DNA of 64,000 bases, taken from Daphnia carinata. Lineage: Eukaryota; Arthropoda; Branchiopoda; Diplostraca; Daphniidae. The notes beneath the pieces are model-generated. The model did not search any database, had not been told where the DNA came from, and was given only the letters and a program-made list of their open reading frames with translations. Where the stretch lies: NCBI RefSeq assembly GCF_022539665.2, contig NC_081334.1:6294424-6358423 (forward strand), read 5' to 3'. The position numbers and the translations under genes are program-made. Below, one piece after another: positions 33,101 through 44,100 of this stretch. Every line of letters starts with the position of its first letter. Within the stretch, counting starts at the first letter, position 1.

Positions 33101-36100
33101 ATTTTGATTTAGATTTATTTTTTTTTATTCAACAATGGAATTACTCCGACGCACGTGAAGTCTCATTTTTCATACCGTTTTCGGTTGTTGTCACACACGC
33201 CACTATCAGTTTCGATGCGGACATTGGAGAAAAGAGAAGAACCCCTTTTTGACAAGAACAAAAACCCATTGAAAGAAAATTTCGGCTTTGATGGAACCTG
33301 CGTGTATTTTTATGTCAGTGCGGTTGTGCAGCGAACGAGAGAAACCTTTTAAGGAGGGGGTTGCTGTTTACGCCGCACTGTTTGTATGCGTGTTATATAC
33401 ACCGGTGGCTGCTGGTGTCTTTCTTGAGGGGCTCTACGCAGCACAAAAAAGAGAGAGGCTACGTCCCCGCTGTGCCGTGTATATCACGTGCGAGCCTCGC
33501 ACAAAAATATTTCCGACTGTGCTTGTCTATGTAAACAATTCCTCGCTGAGCTGGAACTTCCTCCCCCCCTTTTTTTGTGTTCTGGCCGTATTGCGGCACA
33601 ACAAACCGTGGGGATGTGTGATGCGAGACAGATAGATTTGACACGAACAGATCAAAACAACATCACGGCTAATGGCCTGGATAAAGAGCCTCTCTTCGGC
33701 CAGCGCATCTCTGTCTAGTCTCAGTAAACAGTCATCCTCCAGCAAACTAGCGCTAGAGTTATTTATCGTGGGTCCAAAAACTTGGGTTGTTATATATGCC
33801 CCAAGTTTTGACGGGCTTGGAAAAATAGATGTTGCTTCAATTTCTTTAAAAGTAGGTATAGAAACAGTGGAACAGCGCCATACCTGACCGCGTGCGCTTT
33901 AAACGAAATAAAAGCAGAAGCTCGTTTTTTTTTTCTCTTTCGTGTGGGGAGATGTACAAACAAAAACACTGGAAAGACGCTGTTTAATCTATTACTTCGA
34001 TCTAAATGACTTGGATTTTGGATAACAATAACAACATTCGGTTAAAATATTTTTGAAATGCGATCGATATGTGTTTTACGTTAACTTTCGTGTTCTATCG
34101 ATCAATGACCTTTTTATTTCTTTGGGACTGATTGTGTGCTATGCAGATGTGAAACGCGACCCGGCCCGGAATTTGTCCTGCGCCAGTACCAGTTCGAGCG
34201 TGACGGCAGTTTCAAATTGCTCCAACATTTCTACGGCGACGAGTAAGATGAACAACTTGGATCCTTTTACATCGTGTTATGCAATCACGTAACATTATTT
34301 TCCTTTTAAATAAAATGTCAGATGGTGCACGACGCCGGTGTACACGCTGACGGCCAGAGGCCAGCTGCAGATGCGCGAGCCATCGTGGGTCGTTCCAGGC
34401 GCCGCCGAGTCCGAGTACACCCTACACCGGGTCTATTTGGTGGCCTACAGCGAGGATGTCGTCGACGAAGTCATGCAAAGAGTCAATCGGTAAACGGACC
34501 ATTCATATTTGTTTTTTGTTTTGTTTTTTTTTGTTCTGTGTTTTGTTTACATTCCGTGTTCCATGTCGTGTTCCAAAATAGGAGAAATTTTCCCCTCCTT
34601 TAGTACGAGAAAAAATACGCTTATCTCCGTTTGACAATCACTTTGTGCCTGTTGTCATCGCTTTGTGTTGATTCGGTTATTCTTCCTTTCGAGGGGAGAA
34701 AATAACACAAGGATGGCGCATCAGCGTGACTCGCAATAGTTTCCACGAAAATCTTAACAACAAAGACTTTTTCTTTGGTGGCAAACGATAATGTGTGATA
34801 AACAAGTGTACCGAGAAAAACGAGGGCAGAAAAAAAAAAAAAAGTCTTGTATTATTTATCCGCTAAGTAAATCTCTTAACTTGCAGCTGCCTCCGCTCAC
34901 ACGCCAACAGCTTATAACACATCGCGTGTGTGCATTGGGTTTCAAGTTAAAAAAGAAATTGGTTTATGTCTATATACCTGATTTTTTTTTTTTTTTTTAA
35001 ACTAGACCCCAGATATTTTGACTTGTTTCACTTAGCTCTCCCTTTCTTTTTTTACCTTTATTTATGGACGGTACACGTAAAGTACTTTTTTCAGTGGGAG
35101 GCAGTTGTTAAACTAAAAGTTTTTGGACAAGGACTCAATTTTACGTGTAAGTGAATCCGGTGTAGTAAAGATAAAGCATCAATGTATGGTCCGTTGATAA
35201 GGGACGTTATCCTAAATGGCCATATATTTAAGAGTCAAACATCTCCATAAGCGATGAAGTAATTAGGCGTGGATAAAGAGCTAGAAGGATGACTTGGTTT
35301 GTGCCTAAGAGCATTTGATATTCGTTAGATCTTCTAGCCATAAATTAAGATGCGCTTTTATTTAACCTTTATTGCTTTCTAATGACAGGTCGTGTCCAGG
35401 GTATATAACTCGCCCTTGGAGAGTTCGTAAAGAGTACCTGATCTACAATTACGCTGTTTCCGGCGAAGGTAAATCTGGCCAAGTGAAACAAAGCAGCGCC
35501 AAATCAAGCCCGTCTGATCGCCACTGGATGACGGCCAGCAACGGCAAGCGTCACGGCAATGGAAGCGGTCGTGGCAACAAGGTTGGCGGCTCCACTGGTG
35601 CGGATCAGCGTTCCAAACGCGTCTCCCACAACGGTTCGCATCATCATCACGCGTCTTCATCAGACTTTGCAACGTCTGATACGGCCGCCCATCAGATGGC
35701 AGCTTTGGACGAGATCGATTGCCTGTCGGCTTTCCACGCCGTCTACCACGAGTTGCAATTGATCAGGACTGTCCGTCGACCCAGGGATCTTTTGGCTCAC
35801 ATGGATCTTCCGTTGGCCGATAAGAAAAAGAATTTCCATCATCCGTCAGCCGACCAGCAAATGCAGACGCTTCTTTTCTTAGGTAACATTCATCCACAGT
35901 TGGAACAACGGGCCTCTTACCGGCCCACCTCCTATCAACCGGCGCTTGTTCGTCACGATCATCAGGAGGTCAGTTGTATTTCTCGTTATTCTTTTATTCT
36001 AAGGGGGGGGAAAGGTACCGCGAGATTCGAACGATAATAAAGCAATTACACGTTCGATCCCGTCGCTGACAGCGCTGGAATCCAACCATTTAGTCGTTTG

Positions 36101-38731
36101 TATTTCTGTTTAGAAATTATTGAACAGCATCCATATGGTAGAGATTATGATCCATGTATGTTTTTTTTTTATTATTATTATTTTCTCTGGCGGTTGCATC
36201 GTCGTTATAAAAAATCCGAAAACTTTGGGTCCTAGAGGGGGGTCTTGTGGTTCCAGGAGAGGGGGGGGGGGGTATGACGTATAGGGTTGAATTTATACGT
36301 GGCACCGACGCTAGACAGAAAAGAAGAAGAGGAGCTTTTTTTTTTTCGCAGCGTGAATTCAGTCCATGTAAAGAATTCCGCTACGGCTTCTCTCCGCAAG
36401 GGAGGCTGAAAAAAACAAGGAACAAGAATTTTCAAACAAAAGGGGAATCGGACAAGAAAAAACAAATACCGACCAAATACCCAGCAGGATGTATTTTCTC
36501 TTGTTTTTTTTTTCATCTTCCTCTTGTTTGAATTCTTTTATTTGCCTCCATTTTCTTCTTGTCGCTTCTATTTTTTTTTTGTTTCCCCTGTTGAGACAAC
36601 GAATGAGCAGGGAGGCTATTGAGAAAAAAAAAGAGGGGGGCTTTCGTGTATTAAAAGGTCTGCATGACCTCCCGCTGTCAGCAAACGGGGCAGGCGAAGA
36701 AACTATTGAAGGGAATGCGACCCGCGTGCGCTGCTCCACCTATTGTTTTTTTTTTTTATTCTCTATATTTTTGCCTCTTTTTTTTTTTAGTCATAGAACA
36801 GCGGGTTGCATTGTGTGTGTCTGTTCACTTTAAATTATCGATTTCAATGTTTGAATTTTTAATATTGGACTTTGTCCCAAAACATCAGGGTGGAGGGGAA
36901 TAAATATTCAAAGAAAAAAAGAATGGAGATGAAATCGACACCACTTCCCACGGCCATTCGTTTATTGTTTTCTTATAAATTTTTTTTTGTCTGTTTTGCT
37001 TTGTTTCTTGTCGTGTTTTTTGGTTGTTGCGTGGAATTATATTTCGCGTGTTCAATGTCCATTAGTCAACGGCCAAGAAACGGCAATCAGATGGGAATAA
37101 CCGATTCTCTGGCATCTTCCACCTGTCCCACCTAACCTTGTTTTTGTTTTTATCGCTCCTGTCCAAATTTGGATGTCCTTTGTTTTTGTTATTTTCCTTC
37201 TTTAAAATTTTTGGAAGATTTATGTAAATACGAAAAAAAAAAAATACGCTGCACATAAAATTCCGTTCTTTTGCAGCGTGAAATTCATTTGCAATTCAAT
37301 AGTCGGGAAATGAAAAGTTTTCTTTCTTTTTTCAATTTCTTTCGTAGGCAAACGATTGCCACGTGTGTCGGTTGGTGGCCAAATCCAACGACAAGTCCCC
37401 GCCCCACCTTCACGCCCGTCCTCGCCTGCCCGTCTACCCAATGGGCGACTGGATCAGCTCTTCTTGCGAGACGCGGCCTATCGGAACTTTCCTTATGAGA
37501 CGGATGAAATTTACCGATCACCAAAATGGTAATTGTCAGACATAATTTACTGCTATCGATTGAACTCAATTTCACTTCGGAAATATCGCTACAGGATTGA
37601 ACGCGGGAAAATATTCGGCTGCCGCGTCATCGCCGACATTCCAGGCACTCTTCCACTATTTCGCCGATCCAGTTTGCTCCAATGCGACGCTGACGGTTTT
37701 GGCCGCAGGTCATTATTTGCCCGGCACTGATTCCGATCGCGTTCAAGGCGCCACGGAGTTTGACTTTTTCGTTCAATCGGTCGTCATTACTGTGCACGAC
37801 GAACCCACTGCCCGCAACCTGAACGGACTTAAGGTGCATTGCATAACCTGAAACGCTTATAATGATTTAAAATTTTAGATAGAAGAGAATGTCTAAACCA
37901 ATTTCTTTTTTTTTCTTAATTAAAAATCAGGGCAATCAATGTGCCATGGATGGCAGTTGGAGAGTGGACCGACCGCAAGACGTCACGCACACCGGCGGCT
38001 GTATTGGCCTGGGAATCCGAGTACCCACGGTAGCCAATGGTAATATAATGAGCACATCTTACCGTCTTCCAAGGCGTCTACGCCTTTTTATTTTTTTAGG
38101 GATGGCCCGTTCAGTCGATAAATAATCAGGGCGGGGTTGTTATAATATCTGACGATAAATGGGGCATCGAGATGAATGCACCACTTAAGACGCCATCCTT
38201 AAAAAAATAAAATAACTAAAATCTTTGTAGTCTTTCTCTCTTGACTAAACGTCGGAATTTCTCGAGTGGAAATGCGAGATCCCTCTTTCGTTTGGAAAAA
38301 AAAAAGATAAAGGAAAGAATAACAAAGAGCAAAGGAAACTGATAAAACGTAAGGAAAACAAAACAGAAAAGTTAATTTATTTTTCGTTTTCCCCTTGAAA
38401 CAAAACAGACTTGTTGAAGATGGATGTGAATGGAATCGGGCATCCGCTTTTGTACTTTGGAATTGCCGAAAATCCGAGCGAGCCACGAACGCCGTCGAAA
38501 TCATCGGCATCGGGGCTCGACCTCGTCCGCCCGACGTCTTATCTGCCGCCTCTGCAGCAGTGCCAGAGCACGTGGGAGGATTTGAGTAGTGTCAACGACG
38601 CTTCCAACGAGTTGGGCCCCATAATCCCGCACGCCAGAGTGTCGGGAGACTCGAGCGGATCGTCATCTGTCACGCTCAGTTACGTCTTTTGGGGGGCTTT
38701 AACACTCACCAACGCCATCTACCTTCTTTAA
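29514..38731 (+). CDS. APCDD1: APCDD1-family Wnt inhibitor homologue
   Basis: Vertebrate APCDD1 is a surface glycoprotein that restrains Wnt signalling. Nine coding exons: 29514-29520, 31202-31442, 34147-34242, 34322-34489, 35389-35968, 37348-37528, 37595-37833, 37931-38039, 38409-38731, giving 647 aa. The first exon codes only ATG AAC G and joins exon 2 to make MNGQRGFVFLVVMVVALMVS, a good signal peptide. Two repeated APCDD1 domains follow: GLWVSQECETRPGPEFVLRQ ... TARGQLQMREPSWVVPGAAE ... YRPTSYQP, then CHVCRLVAKS ... MGDWISSSCETRP ... HYFADPVC ... GCIGLGIRVP. A hydrophobic tail (VFWGALTLTNAIYLL) suggests a GPI signal or membrane anchor. A Ser/His/Lys-rich insert of about 70 residues within exon 5 is not in human APCDD1. 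Introns reach 2.7 kb, unlike the compact genes to the left. Confidence 0.9.
29521..31201 (+). other. APCDD1 intron 1
   Basis: This 1.68-kb intron starts with a strong GTACGT donor and ends in TTTACAG. It holds homopolymer tracts and no recognisable exon. Frames at 29577-30074 and 29800-30096 are produced by T- and A-rich sequence. Confidence 0.6.
30160..30187 (+). repeat. Poly-T tract (28 T)
   Basis: A pure T run lies in the first intron of the APCDD1 gene. It may be length-unstable or mis-sized in assembly. Confidence 0.9.
31443..34146 (+). other. APCDD1 intron 2
   Basis: A 2.7-kb intron between GLWVSQE and CETRPG, which are contiguous in homologues, so no coding exon is missing here. The contents are T-rich with no recognised element. 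The 220-codon minus-strand frame at 31196-31858 is antisense to exon 2 and the intron and shows no homology. Confidence 0.7.
35969..37347 (+). other. APCDD1 intron 5
   Basis: A 1.4-kb intron with many T and A runs and a G10 run near 36261. It separates the two APCDD1 domains. No coding signal was seen. Confidence 0.7.
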
Positions 38732-39589
38732 TTTTAAATACTTTTTTTCCTACAGATATCTTTTGTTGTTACGACAAACAATCCTTCCTTTCGTTTTACA
38801 AGCAGTAATTAATCAATATTTGGAAAAAAAAATCATTTTTATTTTCTTTCTTACGATCAATGTTGTGTCGTCCGTTATTGTGTTTTGATTGCCGTTTTAT
38901 TTTGTATCTATGTATAACATTGTCGTACGTCTAAAAAGTGTGGGATCTTAACGGGCGTAGATCATTTAACCTCTACGTGTACATAGAAACATTACATGTG
39001 CATTTAATTGTCGTATTAGAAAGCGATCAAACGTAAGGTAAACTTTTCCAACAGCTTCACGAAACACATGCTTCTCCGTATTTTATTCTCTACCTTTTCT
39101 ATTCGATGTAATTCTTGTCCGCGTAATTCTGTGCAACGATTTTGCCCAACACCACCGTCTTTGACGTTGTCATCTTGTATTCACACGATAATCATTTTGT
39201 GTACACCCCTCAATTGAGCCCAGTCTTTCTTTTTGATTGTTTTTATCCAACAAAACACGGGAAAAAGAGAAATCAAAATTTTTTAGTCGAGCTGGTAAGA
39301 TTAGATGCTTTCCCCACTACATTTATTTGTTGCCATCCGTCTGTGTACGCAATTTTTTAAAGCTTCTCTTTCACCATCCGGATTTTGTTGTTGTTCGTCA
39401 CCACGTTCTTTTGCAGCTCCACACACGTGTAACAGACTCGTGCATCCACCTTCATTCATGTAACCAGACTTTAAGGGGAAAAAAATGAATTTTCATTTGT
39501 ATCGCGAAAAAAAAAAATAGACAAACATTAAAGGTAATGCTTCAAATGTTTATTTTCTACGATAAATTAAGAGTAGTAAACCAGAAAAT
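38732..39589. other. APCDD1 3' region
   Basis: This interval follows the stop codon and probably includes the 3' UTR. I see no clean AATAAA in the first few hundred bases. Frames at 39142-39488 have no domain character. Confidence 0.4.
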
Positions 39590-40125
39590 TTAATAGGTGG
39601 CACTAGATTATGAATTATATGAATTATTACTCATTTTCTGCTGCGTATATGTACGCAACAAAATTAAATTGGTATAATGTAAACAAACAGAACGCTGAAA
39701 AAGTGCTCAAGCATGTGCTGCCACCTAGCGGCCACCACGACAACTGAATTTTTCTATGTCTAAAACTAAGTTTCACTTTCGAATCGCAAGATTATGAATT
39801 AGATAACCTATAAAACGAAGAACAATATCAAATTTTATGTTATCTTAACAATAAGAATTTTGGCGTGTTTTATTCTGCAATTTAACCTGTTTGCAAACAG
39901 CATTTTTAAAAGTGCCCAAGCAAGTGCTGTCACCTAACGGTCACCATAATTACTGGCTTATTATAATAAAGTTGTTTCGTTTTTAAATAACAAGGTTATC
40001 GATTAGATAACCTATAAAACAAAATTGCAGAATATTTACAATTGTTCTGTTAGCTAAAGAATATGAATTGTGTTATGTTTGATCCTGCAGTTTTAATCTT
40101 TTTGCAAACAGCATTTTTGTGGGAA
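39590..40125 (+). repeat. Diverged tandem repeat, period about 204-211 bp
   Basis: Matching segments recur at nearly constant spacing. ATTAGATAACCTATAAAAC occurs at 39798 and 40002; AAGTGC[TC]CAAGCA at 39701 and 39910; TTGCAAACAGCATTTTT at 39891 and 40102. This implies two full and one partial copies of an old tandem duplication. Two copies carry a CCACCTAGCGG-type motif (39719; diverged at 39929). No ORF is present. The origin, whether satellite fragment or local duplication, is not determined. Confidence 0.7.
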
Positions 40126-42002
40126 CATTCTTCGCGCAAGTAGGGAATCCCGAATTTTAAAAACTAGATTATTAACCTAGTAGGTAAAGACCACGTCTAT
40201 GTTATTAGTTCACATACGAGAACTTCCTCATCTAAGAAAAAGAATTGCTAAAAATATTTGTTGCTCTCTTGCCCATCAGATGGCGTGGAAACTGTTTAGG
40301 CGCATTTTTGTAAAACTATTTCGTAAAACAAAATAATTGTTTCAGATTCCTTTTTAAGTTATTTAAATACTATAAAGTTCATTTCATACAATTTATGCGC
40401 ATACCGCAAGGTAGAATCAGAAATTTAAAAAACATACAACTAGATAGCCATCTTCAGTCTGTTCAATGGCGTTTTTTCCATTTGTTGTTGTGGGTTTCCC
40501 CTTATTGTTCCAGGTCGTTATTGGCTTGCTCCAAGGGAAATTCAGTAATTTCACTTCTATCACAGAAAGATAGGTTCAAACTCTAGAATTCTCTTTGAAC
40601 TTGACTGAAACATAAAATCATCACACAGATCAGTCACCCAGAGTCAGATCATTAACTCTCCTTGCAAGTTCTTTTTTGAATTGTTTCCCATCAAGTGGTA
40701 TTGTTTTACGGCTTGCAGTTCATTGTTTTACAGTCGTTATGTAACAGGATCGACAAAAGACAAAAACATGCCTCACGAGAAGTAAATTCTTTTTCAGTAG
40801 AAAGCTATTTCCACTCCATATCCAACTTTGTTTCCTTTTTTGTTCAAACATCGCCATATCAAATTAAACATGTTTTTCCGACGTTTTCCATATTGACCAT
40901 CCTGGTTGTAAATGATGTGTGAAAATAAGTGAAAACTCCCCGCCGTGAAAGATTGCTGATGTCTTTCCCAAGCATGTCGAGTAGATTGCATACACTGGAG
41001 TGGCCATCGATTTGACCACCATCACGTAATTTGACGAATTCAATGCCAGCTGTTTTTCTGATTCAGCTCAATTCGGCCAGTACTAATATTACAAACACTC
41101 TGGCACACCAGCGACGTCTATGTGATGGATCGGAATAAATATTTATCATTTTCTTTAAAATACAAAAACCCAACTTACAGGCAAACAAACAAAATTGAGT
41201 GGTGTTTGGTACCGACAGATTTCTAAAAAAGGGTAAAACCGTCTGCTAAAATAAGCATGCGTGGCCCACTGTCATGGCCAATGATTTCTTTTTGACATGC
41301 ATATACCATTTGTGGAAGAGTGTGAGTTTGACCAGTCTGATTACACTTCTGCAATGAAATAAAAAAATGGTTTCAAAATAAAATATACATATCCATCATA
41401 CGTAACCTGTGCAGCAGTTACATTTTCGCTATTGAAAGTCCGACGTCAGGAGCTCGCAACACTCCATGATGCACACGGCGTTGTCGAGGCCATTTGCAGC
41501 TGACGAATCTTTTCGTCTTTTTTTTTTTCGTCTCGTTTCTATTCACAAAGCAGTACAAATTTAATGTTGAACATGAAAACAAAAATAAAAAAGCAAAAGA
41601 TATGTCATGATTTTGCCTAGTATATGTGCCATTTTTGGTTGTTTGGCCTTGAAGGATGAAATCATAAAAAGCAAACGTTGTTGGAAGCTGTGCACAAATC
41701 AGCTGGCAATAAAAAAAAATGGACGACGTCAGATGTCATTTTAACGGTTAAAAAAACGAAACAAGTTTTTTTAATTGTTGTAAATGACGTAGGTAGTTTC
41801 AGTTGTTTTATTAACCAAAATCTGTTTAAACATTTAAAACTTTAACTTAATTAAAAAAATTCTTGACCTTATTGTTTTACTTAATTAATTGTTTTCATTG
41901 TCAGCAGAATGACTTAAGTCGATTAGGCAGCGATGCATTACCGGAAATTCAAAAGAAGGGGTAATCAAAAGTTTCTTCAGGCGCTTAGTTGTTCATAATG
42001 AT
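40126..42002. other. Intergenic sequence without recognised gene
   Basis: AT-rich sequence with short frames (40395-40586, 40695-40922) that lack domains and splice support. One CTCF-like word lies at 40273-40285. No transposon ends or repeat family were recognised. Confidence 0.4.
40273..40285 (+). promoter_or_regulatory. CTCF-like motif
   Basis: The bases CCATCAGATGGCG match the core of the animal CTCF consensus (CCASYAGRKGGCR) at nearly every position. The match was made by eye only. Confidence 0.35.
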
Positions 42003-42268
42003 CAGTCCTTAGCTGCGAGCAGCGAGGTAAACTTATATATTTGTGTGCGGTGATAATTTGTGCTTTGTGTTTTGTGGGCGACTTTGCGCGCCAAATTTTT
42101 TTTTTTCTGAGAGTGCCAATTCTCATGATCCTGTTCCTGAACACCCAAACCGTTAAGACTTAACATTATCCTGAACAATCTAACAATGAAACTGAGTGTG
42201 TTTTTGAAACTTTTGGTGTTGAACTACTAGTCAATCCGCCAGGTCAAAGTTTTTGGGGCCAAGAAGAA

Positions 42269-42612
42269 ATGGCGGGAAGCTCGCGGCACGTGCCCCTATC
42301 CATTGTGCCGTTCGGTAGTATTTTCTTCGTTTTTTTTGTTTCGCTTTTTATTTTCGTTTGCATAAATTTCGCCATTGCTTTAGTTGATTTTATTCCAGTT
42401 CTTATATTTATTTGTTTCTACCTGCGTAATTATCACGAGGCTCTTTTTTCCTATCGGCCAGGTTTGGGTGATAGGATCAAACATTTCCAAAAGGAATTCA
42501 CAGTGCAGGATCATTGGTAATTTGCTTTTTGGTTTTAAATATAATCATTCTCATGGTTAATTATTCAAATTGTTTCCGTAGGATTCATGGATGTCATTGG
42601 ATAACATAGTGA
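42269..42612 (+). CDS. Doubtful small membrane-protein ORF in the spliced transcript
   Basis: Starting at ATG 42269 and splicing 42516 to 42582, the frame encodes MAGSSRHVPLSIVPFGSIFF, further hydrophobic sequence, and a polar end (RIKHFQKEFTVQDHW). It stops at TAG in the third exon. Two hydrophobic segments would span the membrane. There is no homologue I recognise, and Phe/Ile/Val richness can arise from T-rich DNA, so coding status is uncertain. Confidence 0.22.
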
Positions 42613-42955
42613 GGAGAGTCCAACAGTGACCGTTGGCTGATCACCTGGCCCATGGTGACTCATCTTCATTTTGGCCAATCACTAACTCCACCGATGGTAA
42701 TTAAAATTCAGTGTCCTTTTGTCTTTCATTTTGCTTAATTCTTTTCTTGTCTTTTAGTCAGCTGTAGTCCAACCAGACATGTGCCAGCCAGCCCACCCTA
42801 CAATCACAATGGATGTGATTCCGCTAATCATCCAAATAGGTAGGACAATCAGATTGATCTTATTGTCTATGTTGTGGGGATGTTTTTGTCGTAGGCTCTT
42901 GCATGGTTGATTCACAGCATCAGGATGGTAGTACTGCTGCTTCATTGGGCTACTG

Positions 42956-42961
42956 ATTAAA
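42956..42961 (+). terminator. Possible poly(A) signal for the 42-kb transcript
   Basis: An ATTAAA lies 62 bases into the predicted last exon and would end a transcript of roughly 700 nt after splicing. Confidence 0.35.
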
Positions 42962-44086
42962 GATTGTTATCGAGTTCTATTCTTTTTTTGCTCTTTGGAT
43001 TGTAGAAAAAATGACAGGGCTTATTTGGATTGGAAATTGTTGAGGGGTTAGGTCTATAGAGAAAAGATCTGGTGTGTATACAGTTATATACAACAGAACG
43101 CGCGCCACGTTTGCTCGGGAGTGATGTTGAATCTATACCCTTCCCTCCAGATGTTGCGTGTATGTACCGTTATATCTGCTGCTGCAGTTATCGATTTTTT
43201 TTTTGTTGTATTTTGTTTTGTTTTTTTTTACTTCAGCCTACAGTTAGAAAAAAAAAAGGGGAGAATAAGAAGAGAAAGAGAAACGAACTAAGAAGAGAGT
43301 AAAAAAAAAGAGTACTTGTATAATGACTGGCGGATAGGCCTGTAGTTTTCTTTCACCCCCACTCTTCCCCTCGTCACTGGACCAGACGGCACATCAGCAA
43401 CGGGAGGTTTCAATAGAGCGGGGGTGAAATAAAAATGCAAGTGGAGGGGAGAAAAAAAAATCCCCAAGTGAAAAAAATCATCGTGAAAAAAAATGTAGAG
43501 AAGTGATGGGGGGGGGGTTGCTTAATAATAGGAGAGGGTGGAGGCTTTTAAAGATGACGGGCCTCGGCCTACACACGCCGGAGAGCAATCAATACGGTTT
43601 TTTTTATCCCCTTTCGAGTCTCCAAAGAGAAAAGAATAAGCCATCATCGATTTTTTTTTTCTCTCCGGAGCGCACGAAGCTGTGTGTACCGCACGCTTTT
43701 GTTCGGCACGGACCAGCTTTTTTTTTCTCCCCTACACATACAGCCTATTTTTTTTTGTCTCCCCTCTAACCATCAGTTGATGTTGTATGCATATAAGAAC
43801 CTCGTGCCAAGTTGGTTTCCATGTGTGCAATGGTGGTGGCCCTCTTCAACTAGGCCTCGAGTTTTTTTTTTTTTTTTTTGGTTGTTGTATAATTCTTTTG
43901 ATTCTCCATCATATGCGGGGTGTAGTAGTATCCCACCCTTTTTTTTTTACGGCTCATTAATATAGGCCCGGTCGGTTGGTTTGGGTGGAAAAAAAAATCC
44001 CGCGTGTGTTTCATGTGAAATGTTTTTTTATTTCTAATTTGGGTGTCGATTGGTTCGGTTTCATTTGACTTGTCAGGTGGTATAGC

Positions 44087-44100
44087 GCGACCTCTAGTGG
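44087..44100 (-). promoter_or_regulatory. CTCF-like motif
   Basis: On the minus strand the bases read CCACTAGAGGTCGC, close to the CTCF core consensus with one or two mismatches. Found by eye; no occupancy evidence. Confidence 0.3.

Larger units (their letters stand above)
42003..42980 (+). ncRNA. Predicted five-exon transcript, possibly non-coding
   Basis: Four consecutive introns of 55-85 nt with GT..AG ends can be read: exons 42003-42026, 42112-42516, 42582-42696, 42758-42839 and 42895 to about 42980. A TCAGT initiator lies at the 5' end and ATTAAA at 42956-42961. That density of well-spaced signals is typical of genes in this window. The longest ORF starts at 42269 in a good context (AAGAAATGG) and crosses one intron to give about 91 aa, with two hydrophobic stretches near IFFVFFVSLFIFVCINFAI. 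The stop falls in the third exon, leaving two downstream junctions. This fits a lncRNA or an NMD-sensitive message better than a standard protein gene. Confidence 0.42.
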
